Positions 1-7,346 of a stretch of DNA of 55,244 bases are shown one piece after another. Position 1 is the first letter of the stretch. Each line of letters begins with the position of its first letter. Source of the stretch: Agathobacter sp. (lineage in GTDB: Bacteria > Bacillota > Clostridia > Lachnospirales > Lachnospiraceae); the NCBI GenBank assembly GCA_022775045.1, contig JALFLB010000044.1:1-55244 (forward strand), written 5' to 3'. The translations under genes and the position numbers were made by a program. A model generated the notes under the pieces. The model saw only the letters and a program-made list of their open reading frames with translations, was not told the DNA's origin and searched no databases.

Positions 1-77
1 GACCGAAGCAGCCAGAGAGCAATGTAAAGCCGGTTGAAATCAATATTCCGGATTTCCTTAAAAATTCAAAAAGATAG
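1..77 (+). CDS. ftsZ: C-terminal end of FtsZ (partial)
   Basis: Reading from base 3, the window opens with 24 codons of a gene cut by the left edge, ending in VEINIPDFLKNSKR and a TAG stop. A short acidic or proline-rich tail ending in a conserved hydrophobic (I/V)P.FL.(K/R) peptide followed by basic residues is the usual FtsZ C-terminal peptide, which binds FtsA, SepF and other division partners. The next genes, spoIIGA and sigE, often lie directly downstream of ftsZ in Clostridia, which supports the call. Only the tail is visible, so the assignment rests on the peptide and the context. Confidence 0.7.
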   Translation, partial: PKQPESNVKPVEINIPDFLKNSKR

Positions 78-85
78 ATATTGTT

Positions 86-92
86 TGTCGAA
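86..92 (+). promoter_or_regulatory. Candidate Spo0A box upstream of spoIIGA-sigE
   Basis: TGTCGAA matches the Spo0A-binding core (TGNCGAA) exactly, with the wider T-rich flank TTTGTCGAAAC. In Bacillus subtilis the spoIIG operon is directly activated by phosphorylated Spo0A binding boxes upstream of a sigma-A promoter, and this site is in the equivalent place. A promoter is less clear. One option is TTGAAT at 108-113 with ATTATA at 136-141, a 22-bp gap like that of B. subtilis spoIIG. Another is TATAAT at 156-161. Confidence 0.55.
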
Positions 93-118
93 ACGGAGCA
101 ATAATTATTGAATTACAA

Positions 119-185
119 CCTCCTGTTTTTGCCAAATTATAGAGAATGAATCTATTATAATGGCAAAAGCAGGAGGTGATTTTTT
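119..185 (+). promoter_or_regulatory. Long hairpin enclosing the spoIIGA ribosome-binding site, followed by a T run
   Basis: The 16-base arm at 119-134 (CCTCCTGTTTTTGCCA) pairs with 161-176 (TGGCAAAAGCAGGAGG) with one G-T pair. The 3' arm contains the AGGAGG Shine-Dalgarno sequence of spoIIGA, and six T residues follow at 180-185. The element therefore resembles both an intrinsic terminator for ftsZ and a fold that hides the spoIIGA ribosome site in read-through RNA. A transcript starting inside the loop (TATAAT at 156-161) would lack the 5' arm and leave the site free. The pairing is seen; the regulatory role is inferred. Confidence 0.6.
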
Positions 186-1019
186 ATATATGCATTCTAT
201 ATTGATATATTCTTAGAACAAAATTTTCTGATGAATCTCATCGTTTTATCCCTTACTCATGTGTTTTGGAAAAGCCCGGTCAAAAGAAGACGGATTCGTA
301 TGATGGTAGGAGCAGTGACCGGAACAGTTTTGGAAACCTGTTTTCTTGTCTTTTGGTCCTATGAACTGGCAGTGACCGGAATGGTTTTGATCGTGGTTCC
401 TTTTATGCTGCTGATTGCATTTGGCAGGCAGAATTTAAGACAGTTTTTGCTTTGTATAGGAACCAGCTGGCTGTCAATCGTAATTGTTAACGGGATTGCG
501 ACAGCTGTTTTTAATTTGACGGGGATACAAAATCTGTATTTGTATGTTGCGGTAGTTGTGGTTGGAACCGCCCGTCTCCTCGTCAAGGCAGTCATCACCT
601 CTGTGTCCCAGCAAAAAAGGTATATGCAGATTACTTTGACCGACCATGGAAGGAGTGTGTCCTGCACGGGATTGTATGATTCCGGTAATCTTCTTCAAAT
701 TCCGGAATCTGCAGAACCGGTACATATTGTAGATCCCGGAGTTTTAAAAAGACTTCTGAGGGATTGGGATAGAACAGATATCGAAACAAAAAAGATTCCT
801 TTTCGAACACTTGGAACCTCTGAGGGCTGGATCCGGGTATATCGGATGGAAAGGATGCAGATTGAGCAGGGAAATCAAAAGTGGACGGTGCAATCTCCAT
901 GGATGGGATGTGCGGATGCAGGGCTTATGAAAGGAAAATCTTATCAGGTTATCCTGAATTCTGTAATTGTTGACAATATGAAAATAAGAGAGAAAGGACA
1001 AAAATCTTGGAAATTGTAG
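186..1019 (+). CDS. spoIIGA: SpoIIGA, pro-sigma-E processing aspartic protease (start codon unclear)
   Basis: Membrane-embedded aspartic protease that, in sporulation, cuts the pro-sequence from pro-sigma-E in the mother cell after a signal from the forespore. The N-terminal half has several hydrophobic segments; the C-terminal half carries GLYDSGN with the likely catalytic Asp at bases 678-680. The first in-frame ATG is at 231, but the frame stays open from base 180, and codons 195-230 encode [12 protein letters not shown], which resembles the conserved SpoIIGA N-terminus. The family start would fall on ATA at 186, nine bases after GGAGG. No ATG, GTG or TTG lies in frame between the TGA at 177 and 231. 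An out-of-frame ATG sits at 190. The 3' end overlaps sigE by 13 bases, implying coupled translation. Identity is firm; the start is not. Confidence 0.85.
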   Translation: MYAFYIDIFLEQNFLMNLIVLSLTHVFWKSPVKRRRIRMMVGAVTGTVLETCFLVFWSYELAVTGMVLIVVPFMLLIAFGRQNLRQFLLCIGTSWLSIVIVNGIATAVFNLTGIQNLYLYVAVVVVGTARLLVKAVITSVSQQKRYMQITLTDHGRSVSCTGLYDSGNLLQIPESAEPVHIVDPGVLKRLLRDWDRTDIETKKIPFRTLGTSEGWIRVYRMERMQIEQGNQKWTVQSPWMGCADAGLMKGKSYQVILNSVIVDNMKIREKGQKSWKL

Positions 1020-1744
1020 AGAAAATAATAAAAAAAATGGGAAAACTGCGTATGTTGTTTGCGGAGGATGAAGTCTTATATATCGGAGGCACGGATGTTC
1101 TTCCGCCCCCGCTTGAATATGAGCAGGAAAAACGTTGCCTGACAGCGCTTTCTGATATTGGAGAAAAAGATACGGATTTTTCAAAAGAGGATGCAAGAAA
1201 GATGCTGATTGAACATAATTTGCGTCTCGTAGTATATCTGGCGAAAAAATTTGAAAATACAGGAATCTGTGTGGAGGATCTGATTTCCATTGGAACAATC
1301 GGATTGATCAAAGGAATAAATACATTTAATCCCGGGAAAAAGATTAAGCTTGCAACTTATGCATCTCGTTGCATAGAAAATGAAATTTTAATGTATCTGC
1401 GACGGAATAATAAAATCAAGCTGGAGGTGTCCTTTGATGAACCGTTAAATGTAGACTGGGATGGAAATGAATTGTTGCTTTCTGATATTCTTGGAACCGA
1501 CGAGGACATTATATACCGGGATATGGAAACAGAGGTAGAAATTTCTCTGTTAAAAGCCGCTGTCAATCATCTGGGACCGCGGGAAAAGGAAATTATCTGT
1601 CTCCGTTATGGAATCGGGAGAGGTGACGGGAAGGAGATGACACAGAAAGAGGTAGCGGATCGGCTCGGTATTTCCCAATCCTACATATCACGTTTGGAAA
1701 AGAAAATCATGATTCGGCTCAAAAAGGAGATTCAGAAAAATTAG
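1007..1744 (+). CDS. sigE: RNA polymerase sporulation sigma factor sigma-E (pro-form)
   Basis: Early mother-cell sigma factor of sporulation, made as an inactive precursor. The 245-residue product starts with a basic, amphipathic pro-sequence leading into EDEVLYIGG, which corresponds to the processing region of Bacillus pro-sigma-E, and then [10 protein letters not shown]. Region 2 ([26 protein letters not shown]) and region 4 with a helix-turn-helix ([22 protein letters not shown]) follow. The chosen start is TTG at 1007, eight bases after AGAAAGGA; it overlaps the end of spoIIGA, its processing protease, in the order typical of Firmicutes. sigG does not follow directly as it does in Bacillus; it lies beyond the next gene on the other strand. 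Confidence 0.95.
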   Translation: MEIVEKIIKKMGKLRMLFAEDEVLYIGGTDVLPPPLEYEQEKRCLTALSDIGEKDTDFSKEDARKMLIEHNLRLVVYLAKKFENTGICVEDLISIGTIGLIKGINTFNPGKKIKLATYASRCIENEILMYLRRNNKIKLEVSFDEPLNVDWDGNELLLSDILGTDEDIIYRDMETEVEISLLKAAVNHLGPREKEIICLRYGIGRGDGKEMTQKEVADRLGISQSYISRLEKKIMIRLKKEIQKN

Positions 1745-1765
1745 TGGTACTTTGGGAAACACATA

Positions 1766-1774
1766 TGGTATAAT
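1766..1774 (+). promoter_or_regulatory. Extended -10 promoter for the MBL/beta-CASP gene
   Basis: TGGTATAAT is an exact extended -10 element (TGnTATAAT) about 40 bases before the start at 1817. No good -35 box is seen at the usual distance, which is acceptable for extended -10 promoters. It would allow this gene to be expressed apart from the sporulation-specific spoIIG operon. Confidence 0.5.
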
Positions 1775-1816
1775 AAAATTAACTAGTTGACAGGACATAG
1801 GAGAAGGGGTGTTACT

Positions 1817-3424
1817 ATGGTATTGGAATTTTTAGGGGCTGACCGAGAGGTGACGGGCAGCTGTCACTATGTTACATTTGCGGATAAGCATTTTCTGGTG
1901 GACTGTGGTATGGAGCAGGGACCGGATCTGTATGTGAATCAGGAACTTCCGGTGAATGCTGCAATCATTGATTATGTGTTTGTGACACATGCTCATATTG
2001 ATCATTCTGGTTTGTTGCCGCTTTTGTACAGCCGGGGATTTCGGGGACAGATTTTTGCGACAAAGGCAACTTGTGAGCTTTGTAATATCATGTTGAAAGA
2101 TTCGGCTCATATTCAGGAGTTTGAGGCAGAGTGGAGGAACCGCAAGGCGAGACGTGCCGGTAAAGCGGAAGTGACACCGATGTACAATATGGAGGATGCG
2201 CAAGGAGTTTTGGAGCATTTCGTATCCTGCGATTATGGCGTTTCAATTGAAATTTGTGAAGGCCTTACGGTTCGTTTTATTGATGCGGGGCATTTGCTGG
2301 GATCCTCCTCGATAGAGATCTGGGTTCGAGAAGAGGGACAGACAAGAAAGCTTGTCTTTTCCGGGGACATCGGCAATGGTAACCGACCATTGATCAGGAA
2401 TCCGGAATATATTACAGAGGCCGATTATGTTATTATGGAATCGACTTACGGCAACCGGAATCATGACACGCCTCCGGACTATGCGCTGGAGCTTGCCAAG
2501 GTGATGAATGCAACCTTTACAAGAGGCGGTAATCTGGTGATTCCTGCCTTTTCGGTTGGTCGAACACAGGAGATGCTTTTTTATATGCGTCGGATTAAGA
2601 CGGAGGCGCTTCTTCCGGAATATCCAAATTTTGAGGTGTATATTGATAGCCCTCTGGCCGTGGAGGCAACGAATATCTTTCACAAAAATGTGGCAGAGTG
2701 TTTTGATGGGGAGGCCTTGGAACTGATTAATTCCGGTGTGAATCCGATTCAGTTTCCGGGTCTGAAGGTTGCCGTTACAAGTGAAGAGTCAAAAATGATT
2801 AATTTCAATGCCAAACCGAAGGTCATTATATCGGCATCCGGTATGTGTGAAGCGGGGAGAATTCGTCACCATTTAAAACATAATCTCTGGCGTTCAGACT
2901 CCACAATTCTGTTTGTTGGTTATCAGGTTCCGGGAACACTTGGGCATGCATTGCTCAATGGAGCCGACACGGTGAAACTTTTCGGAGAAGAAATTGAGGT
3001 GAGAGCTTCCATCGTGAATTTACCGGGAATTAGTGGGCATGCGGATAAGGAGCATCTGACCAGATGGATTTCGGCATTTAAAAATCCACCGAAAAAAGTG
3101 TTTGTGGTACATGGGGAGGAGAGCACGGCCGTTTCCTTCGCGGAGCATGTGAAGACAGACGTGGGATTTGATGCGGTTGCACCATACAGTGGGGATATCT
3201 ATGATCTTCTGACGGGAGAACAGATAGCAGAGGGAAGTAAGCAGCTGGTTGAGAAAAAGAAGGAACAGAAAGTTTACCGGGCTGGCTCAAGTGTATTTGA
3301 TCGTCTGGTCATGGCAGGAGAGCGGCTTGTTGCAGTGATTCGAAAGTGTCAGGGAATGGCCAATAAGGATCTGGCCAAATTTGCAGATCAGATTAATTCG
3401 CTTTGTGACAAATGGGATCATTAA
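1817..3424 (+). CDS. MBL-fold / beta-CASP ribonuclease-like protein (CPSF73/YSH1-like)
   Basis: Predicted zinc-dependent hydrolase of the metallo-beta-lactamase superfamily, RNA-processing branch with a beta-CASP domain. Visible landmarks are THAHIDHSGLLP (the HxHxDH metal motif, near residue 55), FSGDIGN, a beta-CASP insert with YIDSPLAVEAT, SASGMCEAGRIRHHL, and GHADKEHL near the C-terminus (RMMBL-type motif). The 535-residue length fits the family. The ATG at 1817 is preferred over an upstream TTG at 1787 because GAGAAGGGG precedes it and conserved sequence begins there (MVLEFLGADREVTGS). Bacterial members are thought to act on RNA, but the substrate here is unknown. It separates sigE from sigG and converges on sigG. 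Confidence 0.85.
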   Translation: MVLEFLGADREVTGSCHYVTFADKHFLVDCGMEQGPDLYVNQELPVNAAIIDYVFVTHAHIDHSGLLPLLYSRGFRGQIFATKATCELCNIMLKDSAHIQEFEAEWRNRKARRAGKAEVTPMYNMEDAQGVLEHFVSCDYGVSIEICEGLTVRFIDAGHLLGSSSIEIWVREEGQTRKLVFSGDIGNGNRPLIRNPEYITEADYVIMESTYGNRNHDTPPDYALELAKVMNATFTRGGNLVIPAFSVGRTQEMLFYMRRIKTEALLPEYPNFEVYIDSPLAVEATNIFHKNVAECFDGEALELINSGVNPIQFPGLKVAVTSEESKMINFNAKPKVIISASGMCEAGRIRHHLKHNLWRSDSTILFVGYQVPGTLGHALLNGADTVKLFGEEIEVRASIVNLPGISGHADKEHLTRWISAFKNPPKKVFVVHGEESTAVSFAEHVKTDVGFDAVAPYSGDIYDLLTGEQIAEGSKQLVEKKKEQKVYRAGSSVFDRLVMAGERLVAVIRKCQGMANKDLAKFADQINSLCDKWDH

Positions 3425-3429
3425 TGAGG

Positions 3430-3466
3430 AAAAAGGGGGATCATTTAACGATCCCCCTCTGTTTTT
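3430..3466. terminator. Bidirectional terminator between the MBL gene and sigG
   Basis: AGGGGGATC at 3434-3442 pairs with GATCCCCCT at 3450-3458 around a seven-base loop, with A-rich sequence on the left and GTTTTTA on the right, so it can end transcripts from both sides. The stop codon of sigG lies in the loop, so the hairpin overlaps the end of that gene. Confidence 0.8.
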
Positions 3467-4236
3467 AAATACTGATACATACTTTTCAGTGCATTTTTTT
3501 CCAGGCGTGAAACCTGAGCCTGGGAGATGTGGATTTCATTTGCTACTTCAATCTGTGTTTTCCCTTCAAAAAAGCGAAGTTTAATGATTCTTTCATCCCG
3601 CTCGTTCAGACGGGAAAGGGCATCACTTAAGGAAATATCTTCAACCCAGTTTTCTTCCCGGCTTTTCTTGTCTGAAATCTGATCCATCACATAAAGTGTA
3701 TCTCCTCCATCTGTATATACCGGATCGAAAAGACTTAGAGGTGTCTGGATAGCATCAAGTGCATAGACGATGTCTTCTTTCGAAATTTCACAGGCGTTTG
3801 CAATTTCGTCGAGAGTTGGCTCTTTTTGATTTTCGCGAGCGAGGTGTTCCTTTGCCTGCATGGCTTTGTAGGCAATGTCACGCAGAGAACGCGGGATACG
3901 ATAGCTGCTGTTGTCTCGCAGGTAACGTCGGATTTCCCCTATAATCATAGGGACTGCGTAAGTGGAGAATTTCACTCCCACGTTCACATCAAAATTATCG
4001 ATTGCTTTCATCAGACCGATACACCCGATTTGAAACAGGTCATCCACATTTTCATTGTGGCTGTTGAAGCGTTTGATGACGGACAGGACAAGCCGCAGAT
4101 TGCCTTCAATATAGGTTTCACGTGCTTTTTTGTCTCCTGCGTTTATGCGCTTGAATAATGCCTCCTTTTCTTCATCTTTTAAGATGGGTAGTTTCGATGT
4201 GTTGACTCCACAGATTTCGACTTTGTATGAAGACAT
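3445..4236 (-). CDS. sigG: RNA polymerase sporulation sigma factor sigma-G
   Basis: Late forespore-specific sigma factor. The product starts MSSYKVEICGVNTSKLP, close to the typical sigma-G N-terminus (KVEICGVDTSKLPVL), and contains region 2 (NVDDLFQIGCIGLMKAIDNF, KFSTYAVPMIIGEIRR), region 3 and a region 4 helix-turn-helix (TQIEVANEIHISQAQVSRLE). An in-frame ATG 21 bases upstream is rejected because the GGAGG ribosome site lies after it and ten bases before the chosen start. Length is 263 residues, normal for sigma-G. In Bacillus and many clostridia sigG directly follows sigE in the same direction; here it is inverted and separated by the MBL gene, so read-through from the spoIIG operon cannot make sigma-G. 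Confidence 0.95.
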   Translation of the reverse strand: MSSYKVEICGVNTSKLPILKDEEKEALFKRINAGDKKARETYIEGNLRLVLSVIKRFNSHNENVDDLFQIGCIGLMKAIDNFDVNVGVKFSTYAVPMIIGEIRRYLRDNSSYRIPRSLRDIAYKAMQAKEHLARENQKEPTLDEIANACEISKEDIVYALDAIQTPLSLFDPVYTDGGDTLYVMDQISDKKSREENWVEDISLSDALSRLNERDERIIKLRFFEGKTQIEVANEIHISQAQVSRLEKNALKSMYQYLKTEGDR

Positions 4237-4381
4237 AATTCTTTTCCTCCAGACCATGATTTTGGGACATTTTCGTCACTTAGTAAGAGGATGTTTCTTT
4301 TTTTGCTTTTTTATTCAGTTAATGTTATACTTTCTTAAATGATGGGGATTAGGAAGATTAAGACAGAAGGAGGATATGCGG

Positions 4382-4519
4382 ATGAAGGAGAAAAAGTTGG
4401 ATATGCCGGAACAGGAGAAGCTTGCGGAGCAGGAACCGAAGAATCCGGAATGGGCCACAGAGGCACTTGAGGAGATGGATGATTTTATTGAGTCTCAGGG
4501 AATCTATATCCGGCAGTAG
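4382..4519 (+). CDS. Small acidic protein of unknown function (45 residues)
   Basis: A 45-codon frame starts at ATG 4382 after AGAAGGAGG at 4365-4373; an ATG at 4376 is too close to that site. The product is charged, rich in Glu and Lys, has no membrane segment, and ends in EEMDDFIESQGIYIRQ. A possible extended -10 (TGTTATACT, 4323-4331) lies upstream, giving the gene a plausible unit of its own between divergent sigG and the queT promoter. I do not recognise a family. The good ribosome site and codon use typical of the neighbours favour a real gene. Confidence 0.55.
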   Translation: MKEKKLDMPEQEKLAEQEPKNPEWATEALEEMDDFIESQGIYIRQ

Positions 4520-4533
4520 TGAATTTACGTTTC

Positions 4534-4562
4534 TTGCATTTTTAGCTTGTTTGTGCTATACT
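4534..4562 (+). promoter_or_regulatory. Sigma-A promoter of queT
   Basis: TTGCAT at 4534-4539 and TATACT at 4557-4562 are 17 bases apart, with the extended element TGC just before the -10. Transcription would begin near 4569, just before the preQ1 riboswitch. Confidence 0.7.
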
Positions 4563-4583
4563 GCCTAGCGTTGCAATATAAAC

Positions 4584-4626
4584 CGAGTGTTCGAGACCTT
4601 CCACTCGTAAAACAAAACTAAAGGAG
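4584..4626 (+). promoter_or_regulatory. PreQ1 class I riboswitch (translational)
   Basis: P1 forms between CGAGTG (4584-4589) and CACTCG (4602-4607) around a 12-base loop, followed by the A-rich tail AAAACAAAACTA characteristic of preQ1-I aptamers. CCTT in the loop (4597-4600) can pair with AAGG at 4621-4624, which is the Shine-Dalgarno sequence of queT. This pseudoknot layout resembles the Thermoanaerobacter tengcongensis aptamer, where ligand binding hides the ribosome site. The downstream gene encodes a queuosine-precursor transporter, the expected target. Confidence 0.8.
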
Positions 4627-4636
4627 ACAAAAGAAT

Positions 4637-5152
4637 ATGAGAAACAAGAAAGTAACTTTTATCGTTCAGGCAGCGGTGATTGCTGCCATCTATGTGGTGC
4701 TGACCATGGTTGCCAATGCTCTTGGCCTTGCATCCCATACGATTCAGGTGCGCTTCTCCGAAGCATTGTGCATTCTGCCGGTATTTACAGTCGCGGCAAT
4801 ACCGGGACTATGGATCGGATGTCTGATTGCAAATGTTATGACCGGTGCAATTATCTGGGATGTAATCTTTGGAAGTCTGGCAACGCTGGCAGCAGCATTT
4901 GTGACATACAAGCTGCGTGAACACAAATTTTTGTGCACACTGCCTCCGGTGATTGCGAACATGGTTGTTGTGCCATTTGTGCTACGCTATGGATATGGAA
5001 TTCCGCCAGTTTACGTTAAGGGTATGGATGTGACCATTCCATTCAATGCGCTGACTGTTGGAATCGGTGAGGTGATTTCCGTGTGTGTTCTGGGAGGAAT
5101 TCTTCTTAAAATGCTTGGGAAATACCGTAGTATCATCTTTAAGAACGATTAA
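4637..5152 (+). CDS. queT: QueT-type queuosine precursor transporter
   Basis: Small integral membrane protein of 171 residues with five or six hydrophobic segments. The sequence IQVRFSEALCILPVF followed by the membrane-embedded PGLWIGCLIANVM region is typical of the QueT family, thought to be the substrate-binding (S) component of an energy-coupling-factor transporter for preQ1 or a related queuosine precursor. The preQ1-I riboswitch directly upstream fits this role well. The start is ATG 4637, eleven bases after AAGGAG, which is also the base-paired element of the riboswitch. The gene stands alone between its own promoter and terminator; the ECF energising subunits must be encoded elsewhere. 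Confidence 0.9.
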   Translation: MRNKKVTFIVQAAVIAAIYVVLTMVANALGLASHTIQVRFSEALCILPVFTVAAIPGLWIGCLIANVMTGAIIWDVIFGSLATLAAAFVTYKLREHKFLCTLPPVIANMVVVPFVLRYGYGIPPVYVKGMDVTIPFNALTVGIGEVISVCVLGGILLKMLGKYRSIIFKND

Positions 5153-5174
5153 TGATATAAGAATGAAGGTTCAG

Positions 5175-5222
5175 ATACTGCCGTATGGGTGATTGCAATC
5201 GCCTGTACGGCAGTATTTTTAT
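5175..5222 (+). terminator. Intrinsic terminator of queT
   Basis: ATACTGCCGTA (5175-5185) pairs perfectly with TACGGCAGTAT (5205-5215); an inner stem GCGATT-type extends it, and a T run follows at 5216-5220. Confidence 0.85.
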
Positions 5223-5277
5223 TAAGAAAATCTTAAACAAAAATTGACATAAAATAAAAGACATGAAAAATGAGGTA

Positions 5278-5286
5278 TGGTATAGT
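5278..5286 (+). promoter_or_regulatory. Possible extended -10 promoter of the MoxR/VWA operon
   Basis: TGGTATAGT fits the extended -10 pattern 30 bases before the first gene. A TTGACA at 5244-5249 lies too far upstream (31 bases) to be its -35 box, so the promoter is tentative. Confidence 0.35.
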
Positions 5287-5315
5287 TTTTTAGAAACTCA
5301 TTGAAGGAGGAAAAT

Positions 5316-7346
5316 ATGAAAAAAAAATTTGCAAAGGGAATGTTTTTTCTCTGCCTGCTTAGTCTGTTGTGTATGGTTGGCAGACCAGTTATTGATGCAA
5401 AGCCGGCGAATCCGTTTTCCGGGGAAGTTTCCCTGCTTAAGGAAGAAGAGGACAGCTGTGTTCTGGAGGTGAAAGTAGCCAATCAGGGAGAGGATTTTGA
5501 AGGAGTCGTACGCCTTCTTTTTACAGGGAATGACAGTGATTCAAACTGTGCCTATGATATGCAGATGACACTGCCGTCTGCCGGAGAGAAGCAGTATACT
5601 ATTACGGTTCCGAAGTCGAATATCATACAGACAAGAGGAAAAGGAATTCTTGCGTTTATGGATCAAAAGGAAAAGGTGCTTCAGACGGTTCCCTTCAAGG
5701 ATCTGTTTCAGGGCAAGACCAGTGGATTTCAGGTCGGGGTACTTTCGGATCATTTTGATCGTGTGACATATATGGATTTGGGGGGAGAAACTTATTACCT
5801 TCGAAATTCAGAGAAGCCAATCAGTCTGGTAGAAATCAAGCCAGAGGAGTTAGAGACACAGCTGGATGGCTTGTATTATCTGATTATTGATCAGTTTGAT
5901 CTGTCAACGCTTGAACAGAAAAAAATTGAAGCAATTGAGTCCTGGGTTGACAACGGGGGCGCACTGATTCTGGGAACCGGTGAATATGCTGACAAAATAC
6001 TGGGCAGCTTTGATTCCGGATTTGTTGAACTGACTCTGGGGAAGGTGAGCAAACCAGGAGAAGATAACAAGGCAGCCCTTGCCATGACCAATATGGATAG
6101 TTATTATCTTTTCAAAGAGAGCGGTATTGATTTTGCAAAGGTTGCAGTTGCTGAGCTGGATGATCCGGGATTTCGCTACTATGAGACGGATTGTTTTCCA
6201 GGATGGATTTGTTCAAGGGGAAATGGCTGTGTGACTGTGCTTTCTTTTTCTCTTGGGGAAGATGAATTGCAGAAAGCCAGTGCAGATGCCTGCAGAACAA
6301 TTTATGATGAGACATCTAGCAACGCTTCAGGCATGATGGGATATAGCAGTTGGGAAGATTGGGGATATCTTGGGCGGAATGCCTTTGGAGTGATTGATCA
6401 TCAGAATACATCTGTAGATTTTACATGGCCGGATATTATGATTGTGCTTTATGTGATTCTGGTAGGACCGATCCTGTATCTGATTCTCCGGAAATGCAAA
6501 AAGAGTGAATGGTACTGGTTGGGGGTGCCGGTTCTTGCCCTTGTGTTTATCGGCGTCATTTTTCTATATGGTCAGAGCATGAAGGTACATGATACAAGGG
6601 TATATACTGTTTCTGTACAGTGTGCTGATGGGAAAGATCAGGGAACGTTGGACACGTATTACTGTGCTTACCATTCCGGGGTAAAAGAGTGGAGTCTCAA
6701 GCTGGCAGATTGCTATACGTATGGTGGAGCCGGATTATGTGGATATGGGATGAGTACGGGACAGAGTACTCCGGATGATTATCATTACAGGTTCTGCTAT
6801 GGAGAGGATATGACCATGGGAATGAAACCAGAGTCAAATTTTGAAACCGGATATCTGTATGCGTCAGGAACTGCCCAAAACAGTGGACAGATTACCGTGA
6901 AGGATGTTATTTTGACTAATCAGACAAATAGTGGCAGTATCGAAAACCAGACAGAATATGATTTCCCATATATGTTTTTGATGTCAGATAATTATTTTAT
7001 GGCAATCAAGGATGTAAAAGCGGGGGAGAGAGTAAATTTGGCACAGGCAAAGAAGCAGAACCGCATTGTGTATGAGGGGGAAGCTCAGTATATGGATGAT
7101 GTGTATTACAATATTCTGGATGTTTATGGAAATCTTCAGACAAATGAGGAACAGTATGATTTGCTGGCAGCGCTTTTTATTGGCTCCTGCACGGCAAAGC
7201 AGAAGTGTGAATGGGGCGCAGGACAGATCGTTGTCAGCGGAGTAGTTGCTGATTATGACCGGACGGTTGATAGCAAGTGTGTAGAGAGTTCCTATGGATG
7301 TCTTTATACAATTGCAGAACAGGAGGCATCAAATGCTGCAGATTAA
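5316..7346 (+). CDS. Secreted/membrane protein with amidotransferase-like domain, first gene of the MoxR/VWA/ABC operon
   Basis: The 676-residue product starts with a clear signal sequence (KKKFAKG, then a hydrophobic stretch to about residue 25). The outside part contains YYLIIDQFDLSTL and WVDNGGALILGTGEY near residues 190-225, resembling the class I amidotransferase-like fold of DUF4350-type proteins without obvious catalytic residues. Two membrane helices follow near residues 372-395 and 402-425 (PDIMIVLYVILVGPILYLIL; WYWLGVPVLALVFIGVIFLY), then a large C-terminal domain. ATG 5316 is preferred over TTG 5301 because GAAGGAGG lies between them. It overlaps the ABC ATPase gene by 14 bases. 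In related MoxR clusters such proteins accompany DUF58 and VWA proteins; its function is unknown. Confidence 0.75.
   Translation: MKKKFAKGMFFLCLLSLLCMVGRPVIDAKPANPFSGEVSLLKEEEDSCVLEVKVANQGEDFEGVVRLLFTGNDSDSNCAYDMQMTLPSAGEKQYTITVPKSNIIQTRGKGILAFMDQKEKVLQTVPFKDLFQGKTSGFQVGVLSDHFDRVTYMDLGGETYYLRNSEKPISLVEIKPEELETQLDGLYYLIIDQFDLSTLEQKKIEAIESWVDNGGALILGTGEYADKILGSFDSGFVELTLGKVSKPGEDNKAALAMTNMDSYYLFKESGIDFAKVAVAELDDPGFRYYETDCFPGWICSRGNGCVTVLSFSLGEDELQKASADACRTIYDETSSNASGMMGYSSWEDWGYLGRNAFGVIDHQNTSVDFTWPDIMIVLYVILVGPILYLILRKCKKSEWYWLGVPVLALVFIGVIFLYGQSMKVHDTRVYTVSVQCADGKDQGTLDTYYCAYHSGVKEWSLKLADCYTYGGAGLCGYGMSTGQSTPDDYHYRFCYGEDMTMGMKPESNFETGYLYASGTAQNSGQITVKDVILTNQTNSGSIENQTEYDFPYMFLMSDNYFMAIKDVKAGERVNLAQAKKQNRIVYEGEAQYMDDVYYNILDVYGNLQTNEEQYDLLAALFIGSCTAKQKCEWGAGQIVVSGVVADYDRTVDSKCVESSYGCLYTIAEQEASNAAD

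Noticed and set aside
5244-5249. TTGACA as -35 box of the MoxR/VWA operon
   Set aside because: The nearest good -10 element is 31 bases away; at 17 bases there is only A-rich sequence.
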